A stretch of DNA of 64,000 bases from Nitrosococcus halophilus Nc 4 (GCF_000024725.1 NC_013960.1:766261-830260); one strand, 5' to 3'. Shown: positions 28,360 through 37,381, numbered from the stretch's first letter. The notes: generated from the sequence alone by a model not told the origin. Program-made: numbers and translations.

Positions 28360-30133
28360 GTTGCTGGAAGTCAACGGCCCGCTGGTTCGAGCGCGCCTTC
28401 CCCAGGTGCCCACTGGGGAGCAGGTGAAAGTTGGAAAAATCGGCTTGGTGGGGGAAGTCATCGGCCGTGAGGGGGAGGAGGCCCTTATTCAAGTCTATGA
28501 GGCGACCGAATCGGTGCGTCCTGGCGAGGCAGTGGAGCCTCTTGGTTATCCCCTCTCGGTGGAACTGGGACCGGGCCTTTTAGGGCAAATTTTCGATGGC
28601 ATACAACGGCCCCTTGACCGTATCTTGGAGGTCAGCGGGGATCGGATCTCCCGTGGTATCCAACTCCAAGGCTTGGACCAAGAGAGGGTTTGGCACTTCC
28701 AACCCAACCCTCAGTTAACCACCGGCATGACGGTCACCGGCGGCGTTCAGTTGGGCGCCGTGCCTGAAACCCCCACCATTGAACATCGCATCCTGGTCCC
28801 CCCTGAGTTATCAGGAGAACTCCTGGAGCTGGTGGGTGAGGGGGATTATCCATTGGCTGAGGTGATTGCCCGCGTGCGTACGCGGGATAACCGCCTCCAT
28901 GACTTGACCCTCTCTCACCGTTGGCCCGTGCGCAAGTTTCGCCCCTACCGACAACGGGAATACAGTGTGGCGCCATTGATTACCGGGCAGCGGATATTGG
29001 ATACCTTTTTCCCGCTGCTCAAGGGTAGTAAAGCGGCGGTGCCAGGTCCCTTTGGGGCGGGTAAGACCATTGTCCAACACCAGATTGCCCGCTGGTCCAA
29101 TGCCGATATTGTGATTTATGTGGGTTGCGGTGAGCGGGGCAATGAACTGGTTGAAGTTCTTGATTCCTTTCCCCAATTGACTGATCCCCATACGGGCCGA
29201 TCGTTGATGGAGCGTACCTTACTGGTCGCGAATACTTCGAATATGCCGGTAGTGGCTCGGGAGGCTTCCCTTTACGTCGGCGTGACCCTGGGCGAGTATT
29301 ATCGAGACCAGGGCTATGATGTGGTCATCGTGGCGGATTCCACCAGCCGCTGGGCCGAAGCGTTGCGGGAGGTGGCCGGGCGCTTGGGGCAGATGCCGGT
29401 GGAGGAAGGTTATCCAGCCTATCTAGCCTCCCGGCTCGCTGCCTTCTATGAGCGGGCGGGGCGGGTCCAGGCCCTGGGGGGGAAAGTCGGTTCAGTGACC
29501 CTTATCGGTGCGGTTTCCCCTCCGGGGGGTGATTTCTCTGAGCCCGTGACCAGCCACACTAAAGAAATCGTGGGAACCTTTTGGGCCCTCTCAAAAGAAT
29601 TGGCAGATGCCCGTCATTATCCGGCCGTCTCCTGGACGGAAAGTTTTTCTGACGATATCCCGGTGGCCGCCCGCTGGTGGGCTGAGCATATTGACAAGCG
29701 TTGGCAAGCAGAGCGTGCTGAGGCCATGACTTTGCTCACCCAAGCGGAAGAACTTTCCCGTATCGTTAACCTGGTGGGTCCCGAGGCTTTATCCGGTACC
29801 CAGCGCTGGGTGCTGGAGGGAGCGGCCCTTATCAAGGAAGGGGTGTTGCAGCAGAGCGCCCTGGACCCCGTGGATAGCTTTTGCACCCCGGAGAAACAGT
29901 TTGCCCTCTTGGAGCTGATGCTCCAGCTCTACCATCGGGGCACTGAATTACTGGAGCGGGGGGTGCCGGTACAAGAGCTTTTAGGACTGCCCATTCTGGC
30001 CCGTGCCAAGCGCTGCAAAAGCGATTATGACAATACTAAAGTGGAAAAATTGCGGGATTTCGCCAAGACGATAAGGGAAGAATTTGATCGGCTCGGCATG
30101 GAATACGCCGAGGCTGGAAAGCATTCGGAATGA
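28352..30133 (+). CDS. ntpA: V/A-type ATPase catalytic subunit A
   Basis: Catalytic nucleotide-binding subunit. Of 593 residues, the N-terminal beta barrel (MGKLLEVNGPLVRARLP) is followed by the non-homologous region (about 110-190) and the P-loop GPFGAGKT at 232-239, then VIYVGCGERGNE, VIVADSTSRWAEALRE and PVSWTESFSDD. ATG 28352 restores the normal N terminus; longer frames overlap ntpE. Confidence 0.95.
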   Translation: MGKLLEVNGPLVRARLPQVPTGEQVKVGKIGLVGEVIGREGEEALIQVYEATESVRPGEAVEPLGYPLSVELGPGLLGQIFDGIQRPLDRILEVSGDRISRGIQLQGLDQERVWHFQPNPQLTTGMTVTGGVQLGAVPETPTIEHRILVPPELSGELLELVGEGDYPLAEVIARVRTRDNRLHDLTLSHRWPVRKFRPYRQREYSVAPLITGQRILDTFFPLLKGSKAAVPGPFGAGKTIVQHQIARWSNADIVIYVGCGERGNELVEVLDSFPQLTDPHTGRSLMERTLLVANTSNMPVVAREASLYVGVTLGEYYRDQGYDVVIVADSTSRWAEALREVAGRLGQMPVEEGYPAYLASRLAAFYERAGRVQALGGKVGSVTLIGAVSPPGGDFSEPVTSHTKEIVGTFWALSKELADARHYPAVSWTESFSDDIPVAARWWAEHIDKRWQAERAEAMTLLTQAEELSRIVNLVGPEALSGTQRWVLEGAALIKEGVLQQSALDPVDSFCTPEKQFALLELMLQLYHRGTELLERGVPVQELLGLPILARAKRCKSDYDNTKVEKLRDFAKTIREEFDRLGMEYAEAGKHSE

Positions 30134-31557
30134 AAGAGAAGGAGTACTGTACCGCCTCTGCGGCCCGGGGGGGATTGTTGTTTATGCAAGATATCCCCGG
30201 TGGCGCTTTTGGGGAGCGGGTGGTGGTCAAGGATCACCAGGGGCGGCGTCGCAACGGGCAGGTGATCCTCACTTCCGACAAAGGAGTCCTGGTCCAAATC
30301 TTCGAGGGCACCGATGACCTGGATTTAGAACGCACTTGGGTCCGGTTTTTGGAAGAACCCTTTGAGATCCCTTTATCACCAGATGTCTTGGGTCGTATTT
30401 TCGACGGTGTGGGGGCCCCCCGTGATAACCGCCCCCCTATCGTGGCTCCCCTCAAACGCAATGTCAACGGTGCCCCTGCCAATCCCGTCGCCCGTGCCTA
30501 TCCTCAAGAATTTATCCAGACCGGAATTTCCACCATTGACGGTCTCAATTCCCTGGTGCGTGGCCAAAAACTGCCCATCTTCTCCGGCTCGGGCCTTCCC
30601 CACAATCGCCTGGCGGCTCAGATTGTCCGCCAGGCCAAACTGCTGGGTGAGGAGACCCGCTTTGTGGTGGTCTTTGCCGCCATGGGAGTCACCTATGGAG
30701 ATGCCCGCTTCTTCCAGGAGGAGTTCGAGAGCAGCGGTGTGCTGGGCAATGTGGTGATGTATCTCAACCTGGCGGACGATCCTCCCATCAAACGCTTGAT
30801 CCTGCCCCGTACCGCGCTGACCTGCGCCGAGTATTTGGCCTTTGAGCAGGACTTGCATGTGCTGGTGGTGATGACCGACATGACTCATTACGCGGAAGCG
30901 CTGCGCGAGGTGGCCACGGCCAAGGGGGATGTGCCCTCCCGTAAAGGCTACCCTGGGTACCTCTACTCCGATCTGGCCGAGATTTATGAGCGGGCCGGAC
31001 GGATTAAGAACCGACACGGTTCCATTACCATGGTGCCGGTGGTTTCCATGCCCTCCGATGACATTACCCATCCGATTCCCGACCTGACGGGCTATATTAC
31101 GGAAGGGCAAATTGTTCTTTCCAGGGAACTCTATCATCAAGGAATCTATCCTCCGGTGAGCATTCCTCCTTCCTTGTCCCGGTTGATGAAGGATGGGATT
31201 GGCAAGGACTTTACCCGAGAAGACCATCCCCGGGTCGCCAGCCAGATCTATGCGGCCTACGCCAAGGCTTTGGAGGTGAGAAACTTGGCTTCTATTATCG
31301 GCGCCGAGGAACTTTCCGAGTCTGACCGGCAGTATCTTAATTTTGCTGGCCAGTTCGAACAGCGTTTTGTCAAGCAAGGGGAAGAGGAGGAACGGTCCAT
31401 CATTGAGACCTTGGACTTGGCTTGGGATTTGCTTTCCTTGCTTCCCCAGACAGCCCTCACCCGAGTGACTGAGGCGGATCTTGAAAAATATCATAAGTGG
31501 GGCAGCGACTCTGGTCAGGCAGACCTATCCCAAGAGAGAGCTTCTGGAGAGAGTTGA
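30130..31557 (+). CDS. ntpB: V/A-type ATPase subunit B
   Basis: Non-catalytic partner of A in the A3B3 head. The 475 residues include FSGSGLPHNRLAAQIVRQA (degenerate P-loop), FAAMGVTYGDARFF, MTDMTHYAEALREV, SRKGYPGYLYSDLAEIYERAG and PSLSRLMKDGIG, all typical of V/A-type B. It overlaps ntpA by 4 bp and ntpD by one base (TGATG). Confidence 0.95.
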   Translation: MKEKEYCTASAARGGLLFMQDIPGGAFGERVVVKDHQGRRRNGQVILTSDKGVLVQIFEGTDDLDLERTWVRFLEEPFEIPLSPDVLGRIFDGVGAPRDNRPPIVAPLKRNVNGAPANPVARAYPQEFIQTGISTIDGLNSLVRGQKLPIFSGSGLPHNRLAAQIVRQAKLLGEETRFVVVFAAMGVTYGDARFFQEEFESSGVLGNVVMYLNLADDPPIKRLILPRTALTCAEYLAFEQDLHVLVVMTDMTHYAEALREVATAKGDVPSRKGYPGYLYSDLAEIYERAGRIKNRHGSITMVPVVSMPSDDITHPIPDLTGYITEGQIVLSRELYHQGIYPPVSIPPSLSRLMKDGIGKDFTREDHPRVASQIYAAYAKALEVRNLASIIGAEELSESDRQYLNFAGQFEQRFVKQGEEEERSIIETLDLAWDLLSLLPQTALTRVTEADLEKYHKWGSDSGQADLSQERASGES

Positions 31558-32174
31558 TGGCGCGCCAGCCTCCGACCAAGAGCGCTTTGCTCGATCTTAA
31601 ACGTCAAGTCACTTTTCTCCAGGAAGGGCACGACTTGCTGGAACGCAAGCGGGAGTTGTTGACACGGTTGGTTTACGAGCATTTAACCCGTTATCGCCAA
31701 TTGCGGCATGAAGCCCGGGCCGCCTTGGAAGATTCTTACCATTGGCTATCCATTACCCACCTGCGGATGAATAGCCGTCAGTTACGCCAGGCGGCCCTAG
31801 GCATTCACCCCAGCCTGTCAGTGAAGATCCTCCCCCGTTCTAGCCTGGGAGTGGAATACCCGGCGGTGACTGCTGAACCTCTGCCCTTGCAGCCCATCAG
31901 CCTGCTTTGGACCGATGCTAGTTTGGATGAGACTCGAACCAAACTGGCGGAACTGGCAATGGTTTTAGCCCGGCTTGGGGAAGCAGAGACTTCCCTGCGC
32001 CGTATGCTGGCCGAGCAGCGTAAAACCCAGAAACGGGTTAATGCCCTCAAATACAATGTGATTCCCCGCTACCAAGGGGCTATTCGCTACATTCAATCGG
32101 CCTTGGAAGAAGAGGAGCGTAACGCTTTATTTCAGATTAAGGTGTTACAGGAGCAGGGTAAGAAAGTGCGGTAG
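31557..32174 (+). CDS. ntpD: V/A-type ATPase subunit D
   Basis: Central shaft. The 205 residues are mainly two long helices, with the family opening PPTKSALLDLKRQVTFLQEG and the C-terminal RVNALKYNVIPRYQGAIRYI. The start ATG overlaps the ntpB stop. The last codons and stop fall inside the left arm of a perfect 62-bp palindrome. Confidence 0.92.
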   Translation: MARQPPTKSALLDLKRQVTFLQEGHDLLERKRELLTRLVYEHLTRYRQLRHEARAALEDSYHWLSITHLRMNSRQLRQAALGIHPSLSVKILPRSSLGVEYPAVTAEPLPLQPISLLWTDASLDETRTKLAELAMVLARLGEAETSLRRMLAEQRKTQKRVNALKYNVIPRYQGAIRYIQSALEEEERNALFQIKVLQEQGKKVR

Positions 32175-32220
32175 GATGGGTAGAGGCGATCGCCTCTACC
32201 CATCCTACCGCACTTTCTTA
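32159..32220. repeat. Perfect 62-bp palindrome at the end of the ATPase operon
   Basis: Each 31-base arm is an exact reverse complement of the other, with no loop; the centre is GCGATCGC and the outer ends are TAAGAAAG / CTTTCTTA. The left arm contains the last codons and stop of ntpD. Transcribed, it would form a very long hairpin and could end transcription or stabilise the mRNA. It lacks a T run. Confidence 0.9.
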
Positions 32221-32347
32221 AAGTTGTTTATGTCTATACCAAGAACACGACCGACAAAAGAAGAAAATGTGTCTGTCAGATTAAGTCTGCGGCCTGTTGA
32301 AACACGACTTGGAAAGTTAACCTCAAAATGTTGAGAGAGGTTTAGAG

Positions 32348-33090
32348 TTAAGCGGGCATTAGTCGTTCCAGAATCTGCTCCTGAGATTGCCCCTGTGCAA
32401 AGAGTCCCTGCACGAAGTGCAACATTTGACCGAGGGACTGGCGGGTGAGGGTATAGCGCTTCTGACCGAGGGTGTGTTGTGGGTTTTCAACAAAGGCGAA
32501 TCGTTCAGATTTTCTGCCTCCTGCTGGGGTGCGCTGAAGCAGCGACTGCGCTACGCAACTCAAGCGGAAGTGGCTTTTGACGGCTTCCTCCTTGCGCACC
32601 TGAGCCGCTTCCAGTCCCACAGCTTGTTTGCAGAACTCATGAAAGATTTTCACCGGCCAGCGGTAGCTCCACACCTGAATGACCCGTCCCCCTTCCCAGT
32701 GCAGGGCGTCGGTGAGTAAAAAACGGGGTTGATCCTGGAGGTCAGCTTGCTCATGGACCAGAACCAGACGCTTACGACCATAGCGCTTTAACCGCACCGT
32801 TTTGGTGAAGACCCAGAATGGTCTTTCCTCACCGCTACGCAGCTTCACGTTCACGCAACGAAAGCTCTCAGGATGTTGCTGGCGCAACTCGGCGGCGATC
32901 TCATCGACCCGGCGCCACTGCCCCTGCCATTGAATGAGCCGGGAGCTTTCTAGCTCCAACACCTGGTGCTTGCCCTGCTGTTCAATCAACCGCATGAGCG
33001 GCAGCGAGAGCACCCCGTTATCAAACGCGTAGTGAGCTTGCGGAAAATGCCCTTCGACTTCGAGTTGGCACACCATGTAAATAAACCATA
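32348..33090 (-). pseudogene. IS transposase, C-terminal part only
   Basis: The frame read on the minus strand from about 33085 (VCQLEVEGHFPQAHYAFDNG ...) matches the C-terminal two thirds of an IS4/IS701-like DDE transposase: a catalytic Asp in YAFDNG, a second in LLTDALH and YRWPVKIFHEFCKQ near the Glu region. The N-terminal third is absent; upstream residues in the frame are unrelated. No inverted-repeat ends were identified; 32223-32347 may be its 3' flank. Confidence 0.7.
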
Positions 33091-33160
33091 TACCGCCCCG
33101 TGCAAATGGGCCCCGCCATATACTGAGCGGGGCGCTAGACACGCCCTATCTTTATTCAAG

Positions 33161-33346
33161 CTATTCTTTGATCAAAACCTCAACCTGTCTTTGAATCCGT
33201 ACTCTATCTTGATCAATCTTTGCCGCATTAGTCTTAGAAGATAAGGTCTCTTTTGTTTTGCGCTCCAATGATTTTGGCAAATTTAGGAAAGTAGTTATTT
33301 TCCATTGTTTTCTTCTTCTCCAAGGTGGTGTGCTGAATAAACTCAC
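33161..33346 (-). CDS. Small basic protein coupled to the DUF4258 gene (uncertain)
   Basis: A 61-residue frame begins at GTG 33346, overlapping the stop of the DUF4258 gene by 4 bases (GTGA), which suggests translational coupling. The product is very basic (PPWRRRKQWK, KSLERKTKETLSSKTNAAK) and has no recognised domain. It may be the third gene of the cassette or a chance frame. Confidence 0.35.
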   Translation of the reverse strand: MSLFSTPPWRRRKQWKITTFLNLPKSLERKTKETLSSKTNAAKIDQDRVRIQRQVEVLIKE

Positions 33347-33612
33347 TTTCTCTTAATCTGTTTGGTCCGGTGGCTGGTTGTGATAACTTGGCCGTTCTCA
33401 CCGATCACCAAATAGGCTTTTGCAAGTTGCTCTATGTTTTTCCTGGCTGCATCGAGTTTTTTACAAACGCGTTTGAAACTACGATTGTCGAAATATAGGA
33501 GTTGGCTTCCATTCTGATATTCAATGCGCCCATAGGCCATTAAAAGCTCCACTGCCAGCGGTGGAATACCACGCTGTTGCATGCGGTTTTGAGCATGTTT
33601 GGTTAAAGCCAT
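33343..33612 (-). CDS. DUF4258-like small protein
   Basis: The 89 residues start LTKHAQNRMQQRGIPPLAVE, the helical opening seen in DUF4258/RelE-like proteins, and contain FDNRSFKRVCKKLD and a C-terminal strand AYLVIGENGQVITTSHR. It lies 12 bp after the HTH gene in the same direction. By arrangement it could be the toxin of a pair, but this is inference. Confidence 0.6.
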   Translation of the reverse strand: MALTKHAQNRMQQRGIPPLAVELLMAYGRIEYQNGSQLLYFDNRSFKRVCKKLDAARKNIEQLAKAYLVIGENGQVITTSHRTKQIKRK

Positions 33613-33624
33613 CTTTGCCTTTCC

Positions 33625-34584
33625 TTACTTACGATGTTCGGTATTCGTATTGCCTTTTTGGCCGTATTTTTCCTGGACCTGCTGGAATTTGCACTTAAAG
33701 GTATGCCATATGGCAACCTTATAAGCGTTAATGGCAAATGTATTCGCATCCAGGCGAAGCAGTTTTCCTAATCCAAAAAATAATTCATCACTGTCAATCG
33801 GGTCCGAGTCAAATTCATCGCTGCTTTTTTCTAGTGCTTGGAAGGCAGCTAATATCTCAGGTGACCACTCCAGCTTTTCAGCAATCTGTTCTAGGGATAG
33901 GCCTAACTTATTCCGCTGGGCTGCGATGAATTGTCCTAACTCCTGTACAGAATCGAATTCTGGGATTTCCCCTTCTTCCGCCGAGTCAAAGTAACGAGTT
34001 TCCCGGAATCCAGGCCGTTTCTTGAGCCAACGCAGCGCTTCTTCCTGATCGATGTAAGTCCGCCCGCCGGAACGTGTCGTCTTAAGAGGGTCCGGTAGCT
34101 TGGGATTTGCGGCCATGCGAATAGTTTTCTCAGTAACATCAGCGATAAGCGCGAGATCCTTTATCGTAATGCCCGCATCTTCTTCAAGTGCCCAGCGTGC
34201 AAAAGCAGTATCAGCAATGTGTTTACAGTAACCGTGTACAGGCCCCTCTATATTCATGCCTAAAGGTGATCCATCTCTAAACAATATGGTGAAGTACCGG
34301 GCTCTAGTTACGTAATCTAATAGGTGTCTCGTTTTTCCTGCGGTATCCCATTCATTCTTATCGAGATATTCATAGAGCGCCTGCATAATATGAGTCATCT
34401 CGTAGTGGGAGATATCCAGTTCACTGGGAGAGGGAAGCTCATGTGATTCTGGATCTTCTGGCAATCCTAGCAGCCGTCGTCCAGCTCCTGGTTCATATAT
34501 ATCATTGAGATCTCTCACCAAACTATGCAGAAGAGAGGCAAGCTCTTCAGTTAGTTTTTCTGGGGTAATTTTTCGGATATTCAT
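33625..34584 (-). CDS. HTH-domain protein, probable regulator or antitoxin partner
   Basis: The 319 residues have an N-terminal helical domain (1-110), a MerR/excisionase-like helix-turn-helix (TIKDLALIADVTEKTIRMAA, then RTYIDQEEALRWLKK, about 140-195) and an XRE-like segment (LGQFIAAQRNKLGLSLEQIA, about 215-235). I know no family name. The upstream DNA has an inverted repeat 24-40 bp before the ATG and a 12-bp direct repeat, as expected for self-repression. Confidence 0.65.
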   Translation of the reverse strand: MNIRKITPEKLTEELASLLHSLVRDLNDIYEPGAGRRLLGLPEDPESHELPSPSELDISHYEMTHIMQALYEYLDKNEWDTAGKTRHLLDYVTRARYFTILFRDGSPLGMNIEGPVHGYCKHIADTAFARWALEEDAGITIKDLALIADVTEKTIRMAANPKLPDPLKTTRSGGRTYIDQEEALRWLKKRPGFRETRYFDSAEEGEIPEFDSVQELGQFIAAQRNKLGLSLEQIAEKLEWSPEILAAFQALEKSSDEFDSDPIDSDELFFGLGKLLRLDANTFAINAYKVAIWHTFKCKFQQVQEKYGQKGNTNTEHRK

Positions 34585-34607
34585 GGCAGCCTCTTAAGAT
34601 AAGATCA

Positions 34608-34698
34608 AGATATATGTGATATCTAAAATATCTATAACCCATTTTAGCGGGTGTCTAGAAAAAGTCAATGATATTTTTCCTATAACAAATATCTATAA
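34608..34698 (-). promoter_or_regulatory. Candidate operator region of the HTH/DUF4258 cassette
   Basis: AGATAT (34608-34613) and ATATCT (34619-34624) form an inverted repeat with a 5-base gap. AAATATCTATAA occurs exactly at 34626-34637 and again at 34687-34698. All lie just upstream of the ATG at 34584 in AT-rich DNA. Confidence 0.5.
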
Positions 34699-34747
34699 AT
34701 CCGTGAGAGAGCCTAATACTAATCCCAGAAATTAACGCTCTTTTATC

Positions 34748-34770
34748 CCTTCTCCCCTGGCGGGAGAAGG
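34748..34770. repeat. Short stem-loop repeat in a gene-free stretch
   Basis: CCTTCTCCC / GGGAGAAGG form a perfect 9-bp stem with a 5-base loop. The words around it (CTTCTCCC, GGGAGAAGG, TTAGGATGAGGG) resemble a dispersed intergenic repeat common in proteobacteria. The rest of 34771-34995 shows nothing I can name. Confidence 0.5.
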
Positions 34771-34995
34771 TTAGGATGAGGGGGGGGTTAATGGTTAATA
34801 AAGAATGTTTTTTATTGGGATTGGTATAACTAGGGTAAAAAAAGAACTGGTTGCTTTAGAAGAGAACGGGAATGCTGGAAGTGATCCAACGCAAATGGTG
34901 TGCTGCTTCTAGATGGAGGGAGGGTATGTAAAAGGAAGATAAGGTCTAGCAACGCGGAGAAGGGGAGGGTGCACTAAAGGACAACTTTTTTTGTC

Positions 34996-35436
34996 CTATG
35001 GATAGTTTCTTGCACCTCTACACCCAGGAAATGCCGTACAACCCCAAAACTGTTTACCGGCATTACTTCCTTTCCGAGCTTTTCGGAGCACCATCGGTTT
35101 TCTGCAAAGCGGGCAATCGGGAGCTATATGGGTAGCGTGTTCTTGCTGAGAGGCGATGGCGGGATCCATTTTGCTGTGCTTTTGAACTTTACTTACTCGT
35201 CCCAGCAGCGCTGTCCCATCTACCAGCTCCAGCGATTTTCCTTTGGCAAAGGCCCTAGCGTCGGGAGTGAATTGACCACAAGTGACTAGGATTCCTCGAG
35301 TAGCGTTCTCACCAGCCACCAAACCGTAAAGTTCGCGCACCTTAGCGACCCCCACCTGCCTAGTTTTCCATTGTTTGCACTGAACGAGAAAGATGTCGTG
35401 CATATCTTCCATGATATTGGATCGGCGACGAGCCAT
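34996..35436 (-). pseudogene. Mrr-like restriction endonuclease, N-terminally truncated, with topoisomerase-type zinc finger
   Basis: The frame contains the C-terminal part of an Mrr-like nuclease domain (LVQCKQWKTRQVGVAKVREL, RGILVTCGQFTPDARAFA) and a C-terminal topoisomerase-I-type zinc finger (CPLCRKPMVLRKA ... FWGCTAFPGCRG). The catalytic Asp of the D-(Q/E)-x-K set normally lies just before QCKQW; here the preceding residues (ARRRSNIMEDMHDIF) do not fit, so the N-terminal part seems lost or replaced. It could be expressed from ATG 35436 but is probably inactive. Confidence 0.65.
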
Positions 35437-35499
35437 ACACCATACCTCTTGAGTTGAATTTAAGGCTATATCGGCGGTACCGCTAATTAGTTCAGCGGC

Positions 35500-35904
35500 T
35501 TATGGGCAGGGATAGCGTTTTTTCAAGGATTTCATGACTGCGGCCGGGTAGGAGGCTTTGCCGGTGCCAGGAGGAATCTTCAGCTCGGCGATTATAGCCT
35601 GTGTTACTGCTTCAAGGCTTTCTTCTTCAGGGATGCACCAGAGTTGACGGCCCCATAGCTCGGGTTGAGTGACAAAATCGTTCGCTATTTTTCCTGTGTG
35701 CCGTAGGCCTTCCAGGTAGCCATAGCAGTAGCCACTGTTGAAGGCAGTTTTAGGTGCTTCTATCTTTTTCGTGAGTGCTTGCTGGCAGGCGTTAAGGAAC
35801 CAGCCCTGATCAAGGCTATCTTCCTTTGCTGAAAGAGGGGGCATAAGTAAAAAGCAAAATAGGACAAAAAGGCAGAGGTTGGGATGAGAGCCCAGGAAAA
35901 CCAA
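35500..35904 (-). CDS. Secreted Rap1a/Tai-like protein
   Basis: The 134-residue product has an N-terminal signal (LCLFVLFCFLLMPPLSA) and a Cys-containing domain with GYCYGYLEGL, LWCIPEEESLEAV and a C-terminal KKRYPCP. This pattern resembles the Rap1a/Tai family, some members of which are periplasmic immunity proteins against type VI secretion effectors. No effector or secretion gene is nearby, so an immunity role is only a possibility. Confidence 0.6.
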   Translation of the reverse strand: MVFLGSHPNLCLFVLFCFLLMPPLSAKEDSLDQGWFLNACQQALTKKIEAPKTAFNSGYCYGYLEGLRHTGKIANDFVTQPELWGRQLWCIPEEESLEAVTQAIIAELKIPPGTGKASYPAAVMKSLKKRYPCP

Positions 35905-36012
35905 CCCCTCAAAACTTTCGCTGGGGTACTTATATTTCGACAGAAATTCCCCAAAACCTTGGCTAAGGGACTAACTTTGTATGCATAGGCTGATTGAAAA
36001 TAGGGGAAAAAA

Positions 36013-36774
36013 ATGAGCACACAGGATGACACCATTAAACAGGTAAAAGCGGTTCTTGAATACGATGAACGTATCAATCTCCATCGCTCTCCTATTGAGG
36101 TAAGCGTCCGCAATGGGACTCTTATACTTGAAGGCGAAGTGGAAGATCTCACCACCAAAAAGTGCGCCCTGCAACTTTTGCGCAACCGAAAATTAGCTGA
36201 TGTGACTGAATTGGTTGACCGGCTCACCGTTAGGCCCACAGAGCACCGGGGTGAGGGGGCGCTGCGGGATGCCCTGTGCCAGTCATTGCTGGAAGACTTA
36301 ACTTTCCATAATTGCACCCTTCAGGGACGGGCCCAGGAGGGCGGTGGACAAGGGCTTGAAAAGGTAGACTTTGAAACTTGGCAGCAAGCAGACCGTGAGC
36401 CCAGTGGCTTAGTCCAGATCTCAGTGGAAGAGGGGGTGGTGACTTTGGAAGGCCATGTTCCAAGCCCCTCCCATAAGTATCTCATCGGGGCAATGAGCTG
36501 GTGGTTACGAGGGTGCCGAAATGTTGAAAATCACTTGGAGGTGGTGCCCGCCCGGGAGGAGACGGAAGAAGAGCTTGCCGATGCTCTCCGTTTGATCCTG
36601 GAAAAGGATCGCTTAGTGGAAGCGGATCAAATTCGAGTGGATATCCAGGATCGGGTGATCACCTTGAGGGGATTGGTGGCTACTGAGGAAGAAAAAGGCA
36701 TGGCAGAGACCAATGCCTGGTGTCTGTCGGGGATGACGGACGTCGTTAACCAGATCCAAGTGAGAACGCTGTAA
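36013..36774 (+). CDS. Triple BON-domain protein
   Basis: The 253 residues contain three BON-like units (about 8-75, 130-190 and 190-253), each with the strand-Gly pattern such as VSVRNGTLILEGEVED, ISVEEGVVTLEGHVP and VDIQDRVITLRGLV. BON domains bind membranes or other proteins in the envelope, but no signal peptide is evident here. It converges on the next gene across a strong terminator. Confidence 0.8.
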   Translation: MSTQDDTIKQVKAVLEYDERINLHRSPIEVSVRNGTLILEGEVEDLTTKKCALQLLRNRKLADVTELVDRLTVRPTEHRGEGALRDALCQSLLEDLTFHNCTLQGRAQEGGGQGLEKVDFETWQQADREPSGLVQISVEEGVVTLEGHVPSPSHKYLIGAMSWWLRGCRNVENHLEVVPAREETEEELADALRLILEKDRLVEADQIRVDIQDRVITLRGLVATEEEKGMAETNAWCLSGMTDVVNQIQVRTL

Positions 36775-36791
36775 GGATCCGGGATATTACT

Positions 36792-36830
36792 GCCCGCCAA
36801 AGTCCCCTTCAAAAACTTTGGCGGGCTATT
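36792..36830. terminator. Bidirectional hairpin between convergent genes
   Basis: GCCCGCCAAAGT (36792-36803) pairs perfectly with ACTTTGGCGGGC (36815-36826). A weak T-rich tail follows on the plus strand. It serves the BON gene and possibly the minus-strand gene at 36845. Confidence 0.8.
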
Positions 36831-36844
36831 ATTTCCAGCATTCC

Positions 36845-37381
36845 CTACCGATGCCACCGCACCCGGAGAATACTGGTCTCATCCGTATATTGATAATCAA
36901 GCTCACCCTCATAGGCCCGATTCAGGGCTTCTCCCACTCCCCTCGGTAGGTGGATTTCGGTGAAGGTAACGACGGTTTCTCCTTCTTGCTCCTCAATGTC
37001 CATGATTCGCTTTAAGGGGTGTTGCGCCTTCTCGCTTTTCTCTTTGTTGCGGATAAGGTTGATGATTTCTTCCCGGTGTTCTTGGAAAAACGCTCCGCTC
37101 AGCATTAAAAACCCGGCGGGAGCCCGGTCTCGTATCCGTTGACAGGCAGGGCATAGCTCCTGATTAGCGTTAGGGGGAACTTCCGCCCAGGCCCATCTGC
37201 CCTGCTGAAAGAGGGCCTGGCATTCCGGGCAGACGGTAGGTTCCGGTAATTTGCTCCGGGTTTTATAGGGATCATGGATCATTTCCTTGATCAGCCGATC
37301 TCCCCGATTGCCTCCAGCACCTGGCGTTCCCTTCTGATGGGCGATATTATAGGTATCTTTAGATGAGCCCCCTTTTCCCAT
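36845..37381 (-). CDS. BCAM0308-like cysteine-rich protein
   Basis: The 178-residue product has two CxxC knuckles (VCPECQALF and LCPACQRIRDRAPAGF) with a following domain (GEALNRAYEGELDYQY). This fits the BCAM0308 family, which is related to the N-terminal zinc part of NMD3-like proteins and found near heat-shock or stress genes; its function is unknown. The N-terminal 40 residues are Gly-rich. Confidence 0.7.
   Translation of the reverse strand: MGKGGSSKDTYNIAHQKGTPGAGGNRGDRLIKEMIHDPYKTRSKLPEPTVCPECQALFQQGRWAWAEVPPNANQELCPACQRIRDRAPAGFLMLSGAFFQEHREEIINLIRNKEKSEKAQHPLKRIMDIEEQEGETVVTFTEIHLPRGVGEALNRAYEGELDYQYTDETSILRVRWHR

Noticed and set aside
30376-31494. Minus-strand ORF of 372 codons
   Set aside because: Antisense shadow of the ATPase B gene; GC-rich codon bias opens this frame.
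35760-36317. Minus-strand ORF of 185 codons
   Set aside because: Overlaps the BON gene and the Rap1a-like gene start in another frame; low-complexity Ser/Arg-rich translation.
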